Source: a virus
DNA: 30,286 nucleotides
Direction: 5' to 3' (one strand)
Virus record (IMG/VR): IMGVR_UViG_3300036398_002140
Coordinates: 1 to 30,286 of that record
A program made the position numbers and the translations under genes. Of this stretch, positions 1 to 6,606 are shown one piece after another (position 1 is the stretch's first letter; every line of letters starts with the position of its first letter). Below the pieces are notes generated by a model, which worked only from the letters and a program-made list of their open reading frames with translations, did not search any database and was not told the DNA's origin.

Positions 1-113
1 TCTTCCTTCACATTCATTTTACCGCCATAGCGGTGATAGTCATAACTCGGTGAAGAGAAATGAGTCTTGAGTGCTAGATAGGTGCTGTAACATTCAAACG
101 GTGTCACTCTCAT
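1..113 (-). CDS. 59: gp59-like helicase loader, N-terminal part (runs off the window)
   Basis: The 37 residues seen begin MRVTPFECYSTYLALK and continue with SYDYHRYGGK. This is the opening typical of T4-like gp59 proteins, especially the marine versions, which load the gp41 replicative helicase onto gp32-coated single-stranded DNA at forks. The start ATG (113-111) overlaps the stop of the upstream gene in an ATGA, so the two are translationally coupled. Only the N-terminus is visible, so the helicase- and gp32-contacting parts cannot be judged. The T4 neighbourhood 59-33 supports the call: gp33 lies about 1.2 kb upstream here. Family assignment is from memory of the N-terminal signature. Confidence 0.75.
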   Translation of the reverse strand, partial: MRVTPFECYSTYLALKTHFSSPSYDYHRYGGKMNVKE

Positions 114-655
114 GCCCACCACACTGGCACTTGTCGTTTCTTCCAACTAGCCATGCGCTGTTTATCACCGATGTAATAATTGCGATAAGATTTTACAGAG
201 TCACCTTTGACCTTGTATTTGTCTGGCATCGCAGGTGTAGGTTGAGTGAATGGTTTGGTTGCAATGTTTTCTGGGATGCAGTTTACAAGCCACTTGACAA
301 GTCCGATTTCCTCGCACTTGTGTACCTTACCATACCGATGCGTGTATTCCTTACACAACTCGACGAGCAGATAAGCGAGCCACTGATAGTTGGCTTTGCT
401 CTCTCGCGCCCAGATAGCGGAAGGATGATTGATATGCGTGGCTTTGTAAAGCAGACTGTCACCAGCGAAACTGTTGTTGAGTTTCCAGCGTTTGATGCGT
501 CGTCCGCTGGAATCATCAACATACTGTTGTCCGTCTAGGACACGATGCGCCGTGGAAAGCAGTTGCGAATATTCCAAAATCATTTTAACGACATGCTTGT
601 CCACGTGCATTTCAGCACACGTTTTAGGTTCTAGGTGAAGCGCAAATATATTCAT
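110..655 (-). CDS. Conserved phage protein of unknown function, 181 aa
   Basis: I recognise the opening pattern MNIF-x-L-x-P, then DKHVVKM near residue 19 and LLSTAHRVLDG near residue 33, from a protein common in tailed-phage genomes. I know no proven function. It is soluble and basic with several conserved-looking His residues, and ends in VPVWW. It has no signal peptide or membrane segment. It is preceded by its own promoter (662-690) and its stop overlaps the gp59 start, so it leads a short unit with the helicase loader. That context suggests a DNA-metabolism role, which is inference only. Confidence 0.8.
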   Translation of the reverse strand: MNIFALHLEPKTCAEMHVDKHVVKMILEYSQLLSTAHRVLDGQQYVDDSSGRRIKRWKLNNSFAGDSLLYKATHINHPSAIWARESKANYQWLAYLLVELCKEYTHRYGKVHKCEEIGLVKWLVNCIPENIATKPFTQPTPAMPDKYKVKGDSVKSYRNYYIGDKQRMASWKKRQVPVWWA

Positions 656-661
656 AATGAT

Positions 662-690
662 ATTATACCCTAAAATGTGTTGTTAGTAAA
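662..690 (-). promoter_or_regulatory. Promoter P1, TTTACT-17-TATAAT
   Basis: On the minus strand -35 TTTACT (690-685) and -10 TATAAT (667-662) are 17 bases apart, upstream of the start at 655. The extended frame ATTTTACT...GTATAATA is shared with six other sites in the window, which makes chance unlikely. It looks like a host sigma-70-type promoter used for early or middle transcription. Confidence 0.75.
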
Positions 691-691
691 A

Positions 692-1345
692 TTATGCTTC
701 TTTCTTTTTGCGTGTTACTGGCTTCTTTGTCTTCGGAGTATGGATGGTTCCGATGATGTTATCAACGCAACCGAGAGCCAATGCTTCCTCGGACGACATA
801 TAGAAGTCATGACGCATGTTGTAGATTTCTTCCAACTTAGCTGGAGTAATCTTAGTTTGACGAAGAGTGATATCTTCGATGCGATCTTGTAAGCGCGATG
901 CTTCCAAGAATTCTGTTTCTACTTCTTTTAGTGTACCGATGATACCAGTCGAAACTTGGTGGTACATGTGAGTAGAATCAGCATAGCACGAACGAACATG
1001 ACCGCTAATAGCAATCAGGAAGCCACAGCTCATAGCTGTACCAGTCACGATTGTATGAATCGGTGTGCTAGATTCGCGCATGATTGACAACAGACCGAAG
1101 CACTGGTAGACCATACCACCATAGCTGTCAATGTAAATGTTAATGGGTCGTGGCGAATATTCAAGATTGTGAAGCGCATACAGCTTCTTGATATATTTGT
1201 CATGCTTCTCGATAGCAAGAATGCTTTCAGTCAGAGCAGCGATGCTGTCTTGGTCGACTTGCTTTGTAAAGAATAGATCGCGCTTCTTCGGTTGCGGTAG
1301 ACTTACTTCTTCACTCGAATCAATAACAGTTGTTTCTTCGCTCAT
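692..1345 (-). CDS. ClpP-like serine protease, 217 aa
   Basis: The fold signature of ClpP/crotonase-type peptidases is clear. A strand INIYIDSYGG (about 68-77) is followed by the nucleophile region TGTAMSCGF with Ser106, then MYHQVSTG with His129, and an acidic position near Asp180 in the RHDFYMSSEEALALGCVD stretch, which matches the family ending. The triad therefore looks intact. A charged N-terminal extension and a Lys/Arg-rich tail flank the domain. It has no signal peptide, so it acts in the cytoplasm. Phage ClpP-like proteins often serve in head maturation, but here the gene lies between gp33 and gp59 rather than with capsid genes, so regulated proteolysis is an equally good guess. Confidence 0.85.
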   Translation of the reverse strand: MSEETTVIDSSEEVSLPQPKKRDLFFTKQVDQDSIAALTESILAIEKHDKYIKKLYALHNLEYSPRPINIYIDSYGGMVYQCFGLLSIMRESSTPIHTIVTGTAMSCGFLIAISGHVRSCYADSTHMYHQVSTGIIGTLKEVETEFLEASRLQDRIEDITLRQTKITPAKLEEIYNMRHDFYMSSEEALALGCVDNIIGTIHTPKTKKPVTRKKKEA

Positions 1346-1360
1346 AATATATTCCTTTAA

Positions 1361-1597
1361 TTATAATGGTAATTTAGCTGTCCTTTCTAACAGATTAAGA
1401 TCTTTACATTCAGCTTCTAGCTTTGACTTAATCACATCAGATTTCTTAACAAGGTTCCCGATAGCTGTTGGTTCCATGTCATTCTCTTCGCAGAAAGAGA
1501 GGATGGCTTCGAGATAGCCCATCCCCATTTTTACTTTGCTTTCTACTGCCATAGCAAATGTATTGGCATCAAATTTCTTTTCAAGTTTATCTAGCAT
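1361..1597 (-). CDS. 33: gp33-like late-promoter transcription coactivator, 78 aa
   Basis: Residues 22-70 follow the T4 gp33 core. MGYLEAILSFCEEND aligns with the MSYLEATTAFLEEN segment of T4, and a later NLL matches its conserved helix. gp33 bridges the RNA polymerase beta flap to the gp45 sliding clamp and makes late transcription replication-dependent. The N-terminus is shorter than in T4 (78 against about 112 residues). The protein ends LLERTAKLPL, not the acidic-hydrophobic LDFLL-type tail that T4 gp33 uses to hold the clamp. The start overlaps the end of the upstream hydrolase gene by 11 bases. T4 alignment is recalled, not computed. Confidence 0.82.
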   Translation of the reverse strand: MLDKLEKKFDANTFAMAVESKVKMGMGYLEAILSFCEENDMEPTAIGNLVKKSDVIKSKLEAECKDLNLLERTAKLPL

Positions 1598-2117
1598 AGA
1601 AAATATGCGCTCCTACTTTTGCTACGCGCTTCTTTTTGTAAGACCATTTCGGTTTTACAGATGTATTGTGGAAGTACATAACACGTTTGTTTAATGTACC
1701 GTTTTCATATCGTTCGATGATTTCTTGAACGACATCCCTAGTTTGATCATTGATGTGGTGCGGTTTTACTCTGCGAACATTAGTAAATTGCGCTTTTTGG
1801 TATGCTACACCACAAATTGTTTTTGGATAGTATTTACTATTCGCGCGATTGAAGACTGTCGCTCCGACGAGAATAGCACCCTGTGCTTTGTTACCTCTGG
1901 TTTCATTATAGATTACTGCCTCTAAACAGGCAATGTCACTCTTGGATAACGCTTTGATTGGTTTAGATTTGACTGGGTTAGTAATTGGAAAGGTTGGTGT
2001 TAGTTCTTGAAACAGTTTGTCATTATCTAAAAGTTTTGCATCAGCACTTCGTTGATTTATTACAGTCAGACTTGCCAGTACAACAGCAAGGATAACCGAT
2101 TTCTTCATAAAAGTCAT
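1587..2117 (-). CDS. SleB-type cell wall hydrolase with signal peptide, 176 aa
   Basis: After an N-terminal signal sequence (about 1-27, ending SADA) the protein has the Hydrolase_2/SleB pattern: CLEAVIYNETRGN with the catalytic Glu72, then ATVFNRANSKYYPKTICGVAYQKAQF, and a final KVGAHIFY. These enzymes cut peptidoglycan as lytic transglycosylases. Export to the periplasm would place it at the wall without a holin. The first ATG is chosen because AAGGA lies six bases upstream of it. It sits directly before gp33 and after a terminator hairpin, with a possible late-promoter variant CTAAATA (2154-2148) in front. It is the second wall-cutting enzyme in the window, beside the GH19 endolysin. Confidence 0.85.
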   Translation of the reverse strand: MTFMKKSVILAVVLASLTVINQRSADAKLLDNDKLFQELTPTFPITNPVKSKPIKALSKSDIACLEAVIYNETRGNKAQGAILVGATVFNRANSKYYPKTICGVAYQKAQFTNVRRVKPHHINDQTRDVVQEIIERYENGTLNKRVMYFHNTSVKPKWSYKKKRVAKVGAHIFYAR

Positions 2118-2157
2118 CGCATTTCCTTTTTTGGTTGGACGAAAAATTATTTAGTAG

Positions 2158-2183
2158 AATGGGGGAGTTTGACCTCCCCCATT
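2158..2183 (-). terminator. Hairpin terminator after the winged-helix gene
   Basis: A perfect 10-bp inverted repeat (AATGGGGGAG / CTCCCCCATT) with a six-base loop follows the stop at 2203. The T-run on the minus strand comes about 10 bases later rather than at once, so termination strength is uncertain. Confidence 0.6.
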
Positions 2184-2202
2184 TCTTAACAACTATTAAG
2201 TA

Positions 2203-2466
2203 TTAGTTGCGGGTAAACAGCGTAGAACCGCCAGCGTTGTAAGCAGCAGCAATCATGCGACGGCTTGGGGTGCCAAGACGATAGCTGACTTTGCCATTGC
2301 TATCAGTGTTGGTGTAAACAGCATAGCCTTCAGAGCGAAGCTGACGGATGACTTCAGAAGCCGAAGTGACTTTGTAGCTGTTGGTGATTTGGGCGGTCGT
2401 CAGAGTCTTGCCGTTTTTCAGGGCATTCAGGACGGTTTCTTTCTGCGAGTTAGTATTCTTACTCAT
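2203..2466 (-). CDS. Winged-helix DNA-binding protein (HTH_39-like), 87 aa
   Basis: The first 65 residues read as a small winged helix. QKETVLNALKNGKTLTTAQITNSY is followed by a recognition-helix region SASEVIRQLRSEGY and a wing with TNTDSNGKVSYRLG, the usual pattern of phage HTH_39-type domains. The tail (66-87) is short and Gly/Ala-rich. Such proteins bind DNA and often regulate transcription; the target is unknown. The gene is monocistronic, flanked by promoter P2 and a strong hairpin, and lies beside one cluster of the dispersed AAATCAACGACTTA motif. That makes it a candidate for the protein that reads this motif. This last point is inference. Confidence 0.78.
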   Translation of the reverse strand: MSKNTNSQKETVLNALKNGKTLTTAQITNSYKVTSASEVIRQLRSEGYAVYTNTDSNGKVSYRLGTPSRRMIAAAYNAGGSTLFTRN

Positions 2467-2522
2467 TGTGTTTCCTCATGATATTAAACATAAATGTAAT
2501 ACTGGCTTTTACCAGTCCAATT

Positions 2523-2551
2523 ATTATACCCTATTTCGGGGTCAAAGTAAA
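2523..2551 (-). promoter_or_regulatory. Promoter P2, TTTACT-17-TATAAT
   Basis: -35 TTTACT (2551-2546) and -10 TATAAT (2528-2523) on the minus strand drive the winged-helix gene at 2466. The motif-bearing repeats at 2605-2685 lie upstream. The 2467-2738 stretch otherwise holds no gene that I can support. Confidence 0.78.
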
Positions 2552-2604
2552 ATAATGGCGAACCGAGCCAGACAGGGGGTGGGTCACAAAATAGACCTCG
2601 GTTG

Positions 2605-2688
2605 CAAGTCGTTGATTTATAAGGGATTTTTAGAGCTGGGTTTCATTCCACTTAAACGAAAAACCTCAATAAAATCAACGACTTAGGT
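2605..2688. repeat. Dispersed motif AAATCAACGACTTA, two inverted copies
   Basis: One copy lies on the minus strand (2625-2605, one end mismatch) and one on the plus strand (2666-2685), able to pair over about 13 bp. The first shares the 20-mer CCCTTATAAATCAACGACTT with 9748-9767. The second shares the 20-mer TCAATAAAATCAACGACTTA with 28505-28524. On the minus strand the second copy is flanked by ACCT...AGGT and then a T-run, so it may also end transcription of the SprT-like gene. Confidence 0.85.
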
Positions 2689-2738
2689 GAAAAAGTGACA
2701 AAGATTATGGTAAAATGTGGGTCAGGGTCGGATTTTGG

Positions 2739-3218
2739 TTAAAACATACTCTGTAGGGTCGTTCCCATGTTGTATGCTTTGCCATAATCAATCACTAGTC
2801 CTTTTTCGCGTCCGTGCGCTTCAATTTCCCAAGGGCGATCCCAGTAGTGCATTTCCCACTCATATCGCTTTCCTAGCCATTTACAGATTTCGTTGTTTGT
2901 GCTTGGGAGTTGGCGGAGTTCGCGTTTTGCATATTGCTTGATATGCACCATTTCGTGAGCGAGAGTTCTAAGGTAGTTTACCAGAAGGATATCGTCTGGT
3001 GCGAAAATCTGAATGTGGTATTTCTTTGGTGGATCTTCTTCGTCTGTCCAAACACAATCAGCGAGATCGGTGACGTCATGAATGTACGGATGATGCTCTA
3101 TCTTTACAGAGAGAGTTTTTGATAGTTCGTCTTTGAAGAACTTCTTCGCGAAGAACTTACAGAATTGTTTAGCGTGCAACCTTTGCTCTTCTGTACCACC
3201 CTTAATAGTGATTCTCAT
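2739..3218 (-). CDS. SprT-like zinc metalloprotease, 159 aa
   Basis: The catalytic motif is LAHEMVHIKQ with His88, Glu89 and His92, followed about 40 residues later by RPWEIEAH, whose acidic residue (131 or 133) is the likely third zinc ligand. This layout matches SprT/WLM-type minimal metalloproteases found in many phages. The protein is cytoplasmic and single-domain, with a Lys/Phe-rich N-terminal part. Its substrate is not predictable; in cells the family cleaves DNA-protein crosslinks. The start overlaps the end of the upstream exonuclease gene by 17 bases, which suggests a joint DNA-processing unit. Confidence 0.72.
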   Translation of the reverse strand: MRITIKGGTEEQRLHAKQFCKFFAKKFFKDELSKTLSVKIEHHPYIHDVTDLADCVWTDEEDPPKKYHIQIFAPDDILLVNYLRTLAHEMVHIKQYAKRELRQLPSTNNEICKWLGKRYEWEMHYWDRPWEIEAHGREKGLVIDYGKAYNMGTTLQSMF

Positions 3219-3885
3219 TTCGGAACTGTTCCCTTAGATCTTTAAGCTGGTTGATGTGTTCGTCAACATAGGCATGATATACGTGGGTCTTTCCTGTTTC
3301 TTCTGTGGCAATAAAGATTAAAACATGGTCGATTTTCATACCAGTTCTCTCTTCCCACATTTTAGCATAACCAGCACCTTGGCAAAAGTAGTTGGTTATT
3401 TGTTCCTTGGACTTTTCTTTACGAGAAGTCTTCCAGTCCATTACTGCATATTTAGCCATATACTTCCCTATACAGTCAACCGTGCCAGCGACTTCTAATT
3501 CGTCTGACCATAGTCTGGCTTCTACTGCTAGGATTTCTTCCAAGCCCATGTCAATTTTCTCTTTGAGAGTATTGAACATTTGTATTGCGTCGGGCATGGC
3601 TTTTTGTGCTACATTAGCAAAGCCCTCTGTATCGTCGAGGATATAGTGTTCTGCTAATGTATGCATCGATGTACCACGGCTGGATGCCATACGCGATACA
3701 CGATTTGCTTCAGCTTCGCCTACTCTGGCTCGCCATGCTTTAATACCATCGCGACCGAGCAGACCTGTAACACCAGTCAGGGAAGGATAATTTTTCCCTG
3801 ATGGTGTCTTATAGGTGCGCTTACCATCTTCATTAACCTGCACGATTTGCGGGATAACGAATTCATCAATTCTATTTTTGAACAT
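3202..3885 (-). CDS. PD-(D/E)XK exonuclease (Cas4/RecB-like), 227 aa
   Basis: Motifs in order are RGTSMHTLAEHYI (His75), a Glu near 122 in AVEARLW, GTVDCIG with Asp137, and AVMDWKTSRK with Asp150 and Lys152, then a Gln/Tyr-rich helix ITNYFCQGAGYAKMW. This is the full active site of the PD-(D/E)XK exonuclease group used by phages for DNA degradation and recombination. The ATG at 3885 overlaps the upstream stop in TGATG and is preceded by AAGAAG. A GTG one codon earlier is possible but less likely. It is coupled to the CxxCxxCC protein upstream and to the SprT-like protease downstream. Confidence 0.8.
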   Translation of the reverse strand: MFKNRIDEFVIPQIVQVNEDGKRTYKTPSGKNYPSLTGVTGLLGRDGIKAWRARVGEAEANRVSRMASSRGTSMHTLAEHYILDDTEGFANVAQKAMPDAIQMFNTLKEKIDMGLEEILAVEARLWSDELEVAGTVDCIGKYMAKYAVMDWKTSRKEKSKEQITNYFCQGAGYAKMWEERTGMKIDHVLIFIATEETGKTHVYHAYVDEHINQLKDLREQFRNENHY

Positions 3886-4313
3886 CACTTCTTCTTTGGT
3901 CCGTAGAACCCGAGTTGTATATCTTGAAGGAATTTTTTAGATTCGGTTGTTTTTAACTGTCTTGCTTCTACTACTGAAGAAACTCCCAAGTCTTCCTTCG
4001 CTTTCTTCACACGTTCAACTTTTACCAACGCTTGTTCTGGTGTAATCTCGTTTCGGAGAACTCGCTTTAACAAAGCACACTTATAGCCAGAACAGGTCTT
4101 TGGTTTTTTGGGATCTTCGTAGATCGAACAACTGCCATTTATATGCATAGAACAAGGAGTAAGAAACACATGATTAATTTGATTGTCTTTCTTCTTGGTT
4201 TCTAAGCCAAGTGAACCCATATAGTCGGCTTCTTCTTTTGAACAAACGACATTGCCGAACAATGTTCCGTCGCAACACATACCGCAAGCAACACAGAGAT
4301 CAGACGGAGTCAT
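3885..4313 (-). CDS. CxxCxxCC (YkgJ-type) metal-cluster protein, 142 aa
   Basis: The N-terminus carries CVACGMCC (Cys7, 10, 13, 14). Later PCSMHINGSCSIYE and PKTCSGYKC supply more cysteines, which is the pattern of the zinc or iron-chelating CxxCxxCC family (PF03692). The rest is a Lys-rich helical tail. The family lacks a settled biochemical role. ATGA coupling to the upstream periplasmic-protein gene and TGATG coupling to the PD-(D/E)XK nuclease show that it is translated as part of this operon. PD-(D/E)XK nucleases of the Cas4 kind contain Fe-S clusters, so a helper role is conceivable, but that is speculation. Confidence 0.75.
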   Translation of the reverse strand: MTPSDLCVACGMCCDGTLFGNVVCSKEEADYMGSLGLETKKKDNQINHVFLTPCSMHINGSCSIYEDPKKPKTCSGYKCALLKRVLRNEITPEQALVKVERVKKAKEDLGVSSVVEARQLKTTESKKFLQDIQLGFYGPKKK

Positions 4314-4777
4314 ACTTTAGTCGTAAAGTAGCATTGACCGACACGAGCAATAGCTTGCTTCATGTCATCAAGTTCGAAGCCAAACACGAAGTCACTATAA
4401 TTTCCAACCGCATAAACTTTCATTGCGGTAGAATTAACGATGATGTCTAGATTTTCAACTGAACCTTCGAGTTCCACGATAACGGTGCTAGAGTCGCGCG
4501 AATAAACCATAACTGGAACACGGATCCCGTCAAAGTCAGCTTCAGCTGCGCTCTCGAAAGGATTTTCCTTACTGGCTTTGATATTCCACTTTGCATTAAT
4601 TGCGGAAAGATAGAGTTTATCGTCAAACCAACCAAATCGTGTTTCGCCGATATTACCTTTGCCCCAATCAATTCCGTTTCTTGCGATACAGAACTCTGAT
4701 TCGGGAATCATCTCCCAGTCCGCTGCGACGGACTGGGAGGATACTGCAAGCATTGCTGCTAATAAAATCTTTTTCAT
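4310..4777 (-). CDS. Exported protein of unknown function, 155 aa
   Basis: A clean signal peptide is visible: MKK, then a hydrophobic LLAAMLAVSSQS and the cleavage-type VAA-D near residue 19. The mature part is mainly predicted strand, contains two Cys (about 30 and 149) that could form a periplasmic disulfide, and has no motif I recognise. It opens a run of coupled genes (CxxCxxCC protein, nuclease, SprT-like). Its place outside the cytoplasm does not match theirs, so operon sharing may reflect timing rather than function. Confidence 0.65.
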   Translation of the reverse strand: MKKILLAAMLAVSSQSVAADWEMIPESEFCIARNGIDWGKGNIGETRFGWFDDKLYLSAINAKWNIKASKENPFESAAEADFDGIRVPVMVYSRDSSTVIVELEGSVENLDIIVNSTAMKVYAVGNYSDFVFGFELDDMKQAIARVGQCYFTTKV

Positions 4778-4783
4778 ATATTC

Positions 4784-5488
4784 CTATGCCAGACCCATCT
4801 CCGTCTTAGTGACAATATAATCGCGAACCAAACCAGATCGTACGATATCGGTTTCTAAAAACTCAATGTGGTCAAATTTTTTCATTTTATCTAAGATACT
4901 CATGAAGTCATGAATACCGCTCTTTTCTTTTGCATTCTTTAAGTCAGTTTGGCGGAAGTCACCGCAAAAGACAATCTTTGTCCCTTCGCCTACACGAGTG
5001 ATAACTGAGTCAAGTTCCGCGAACGAAAGGTTCTGAATCTCGTCTACAATCACTACTGCATTGTCAATAGTCAAACCACGAATAAACGAGGTTGACATGA
5101 ATTCTATTACATTTTTATTCTTGAGAATATCGTAAGCGTCACCACGACACAGCAGGTTGTTTACGATTTCTCGATAGGGTTGCTCATAAACTCTTAGTTT
5201 CTCATCCAATGTTCCTGGCATAAAGCCAACGTCGCGTGTTGCCACTGCGCTTCTAACAATGTAGATCTTTTTGAATGTACCATATTCCAACATTTCCTTT
5301 AATGCAAGGTATAACGAAATAAATGTTTTACCTGTACCAGCAATTCCGTGTAGCAGTAGGTGGTTATCATAAAACGAGCGAAACACTATATTCTGCGTTT
5401 CCGTCATCGGATTGATCTCTCTTAACTCTAAACCTAAACTATTAATCTTTACCACTTTCTTAGCTGCTGTTTTGGCGGTTCTTTTCAT
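4784..5488 (-). CDS. phoH: PhoH-like ATPase, 234 aa
   Basis: Walker A GIAGTGKT is at residues 48-55 and Walker B VVIVDEIQN is around 145-153. The FCGDFRQTD sensor-like motif near 195 and the FIRGLTIDNA segment are typical of PhoH. The length fits the compact phage form. PhoH is a P-loop ATPase or helicase-like protein very common in marine phages; its true role in infection is unsettled. A Lys-rich N-terminus precedes the domain. It is followed closely by the exported protein and preceded by a 75-residue phage protein. Confidence 0.9.
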   Translation of the reverse strand: MKRTAKTAAKKVVKINSLGLELREINPMTETQNIVFRSFYDNHLLLHGIAGTGKTFISLYLALKEMLEYGTFKKIYIVRSAVATRDVGFMPGTLDEKLRVYEQPYREIVNNLLCRGDAYDILKNKNVIEFMSTSFIRGLTIDNAVVIVDEIQNLSFAELDSVITRVGEGTKIVFCGDFRQTDLKNAKEKSGIHDFMSILDKMKKFDHIEFLETDIVRSGLVRDYIVTKTEMGLA

Positions 5489-5521
5489 TGAAGATCCTTG
5501 TTGTTTTAGTTTATGGAATCA

Positions 5522-5749
5522 TCACCAATCGTTTATTGTGTTCCCCCTGTGTTTGGATTTAATCTTTTGTAGAACTTCGCGGAAACCAGCGTCTGGCTTC
5601 TTAGCGTCGTTATAGCTGAATGTTGTTGGCGTTTCATGCCATTGTATGACGTGCGGATTCTCCGAGAGGAATGTTTCCATCTCAGAGATCTTCATAAACT
5701 TTTCGAAGACTTCTTCAGTTTCAGTGTTTTTGAGATTGTACAGTGGCAT
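5522..5749 (-). CDS. Conserved small phage protein, 75 aa
   Basis: The start MPLYNLKNTETEEVFEKFMKISEM and the end KPDAGFREVLQKIKSKHRGNTINDW follow a pattern I know from T4-like marine phages. It resembles an FmdB-type beta hairpin that has lost its cysteines. There is no proven function. It overlaps the upstream membrane-protein gene by 29 bases and precedes PhoH by 33 bases. Confidence 0.7.
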   Translation of the reverse strand: MPLYNLKNTETEEVFEKFMKISEMETFLSENPHVIQWHETPTTFSYNDAKKPDAGFREVLQKIKSKHRGNTINDW

Positions 5750-5972
5750 CTTTAATCTGCTCTATAAAGTGATCAATTAACTCATCGTTAAGTGCTGGAA
5801 GAATCTGTTTTGCTTGTTTGCGTGTTAGGGTTTTCTCGTGTATGAGCTGAGAAAGAACTACGCTTCCGCCACAAATAGAACCCTTGATAAAACCAGCGGT
5901 CTTACCTTGTCGGTGCATGTACCAACCATAAATTGCTAGGATAATCAAAGCAAATACAATTGTCATTTCCAT
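5721..5972 (-). CDS. Small N-terminally anchored membrane protein, 83 aa
   Basis: One membrane helix (about 4-19, IVFALIILAIYGWYM) is followed by a cytoplasmic helical domain with HEKTLTRKQAKQILPALNDELIDHFIEQ. I do not recognise the family. Its start overlaps the end of the 57-residue gene, and its end overlaps the next gene by 29 bases, so it belongs to the compact 7773-5522 operon. Confidence 0.65.
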   Translation of the reverse strand: MEMTIVFALIILAIYGWYMHRQGKTAGFIKGSICGGSVVLSQLIHEKTLTRKQAKQILPALNDELIDHFIEQIKDATVQSQKH

Positions 5973-6136
5973 CGATAATCCTCTTCGTCATCAAACTCAT
6001 CTTCGGTATATTCCAGCAGATGGTCGAGATCGTTAGACCTAAGCGCATTTTTGAGATTTCGTTCTTTGCGTTCAGGACGTTTTGGTTTTTTGATGTTGTC
6101 TTCCCTTTCGTGAAAAGATGCGCGCTTTATAGTCAT
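5963..6136 (-). CDS. Short charged protein, 57 aa
   Basis: The reading frame starts MTIKRASFHEREDNIKKPKR and ends in a strongly acidic stretch, EYTEDEFDDEEDYRWK: a basic first half and an acidic second half. The start overlaps the upstream stop in ATGA, and the stop lies inside the start region of the membrane protein, so translational coupling at both ends argues that it is real although short. The function is unknown. The split charge suggests a protein- or nucleic-acid-binding accessory factor. Confidence 0.6.
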   Translation of the reverse strand: MTIKRASFHEREDNIKKPKRPERKERNLKNALRSNDLDHLLEYTEDEFDDEEDYRWK

Positions 6137-6606
6137 ACAGTTTGTTTCTTAGCTTCTTTTTCAGCTTTAGCGTTATCTTCTGCAACTTGCTTGGGAAACA
6201 ATTGCGGATATGCCTTCCTAGCAACATGAGCCGACATCGGTTTCCACGGTGTACGATGCTCCTTCATAGCAAGAATTAATTTGGCATCCTCGGGATGTAA
6301 TCCTTCGAGGTACTGAATGAACAATTGTTCGCGACGAACCTTGGCGATGTTGTTTCCAGGAAAGAAAAGATACATCTTCTTCCACTCTGAATACAGACGC
6401 TCTTCTAGGTCGGTAGCTTGTTCTTGAGTTGCTTGTTTGTAGGGAGGTTCGCCAGAAGGAAGATCTAAGTTGATATCTTCGTCGAACATAACTTTAAGGA
6501 CACCTTGTAGGACTACACTATCATGTTTGTGTAGGTGTTCTACTCGGGATTGTACATCGGGAAGCGCAGCAGCTTCCTCGAGAATTTGGGAGATGCGTTT
6601 CATCAT
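6133..6606 (-). CDS. DUF6433-type conserved phage protein, 157 aa
   Basis: The middle section VRREQLFIQYLEGLHPEDAKLILAMKEHR and the earlier VLKVMFDEDINLDLPSGEPPYK match what I remember of the DUF6433 family, which is widespread in T4-like marine phages. It is helical and soluble with a Lys/Ala-rich tail. No function is established. In these phages it often sits beside RNase H and other replication genes, as here. It starts in a TAATG overlap with the end of the RNase H gene. Confidence 0.78.
   Translation of the reverse strand: MMKRISQILEEAAALPDVQSRVEHLHKHDSVVLQGVLKVMFDEDINLDLPSGEPPYKQATQEQATDLEERLYSEWKKMYLFFPGNNIAKVRREQLFIQYLEGLHPEDAKLILAMKEHRTPWKPMSAHVARKAYPQLFPKQVAEDNAKAEKEAKKQTV

Noticed and set aside
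71-538. 155-residue plus-strand frame opposite the 181-residue gene
   Set aside because: It is a shadow of the minus-strand gene: Cys- and Trp-rich without domain features, no ribosome site, and against the direction of the whole region.
2148-2154. CTAAATA as a late promoter of the SleB-type gene
   Set aside because: It is in a non-coding gap and in the right direction, but two bases differ from the T4 consensus (TATAAATA), so I mention it only in the gene entry.
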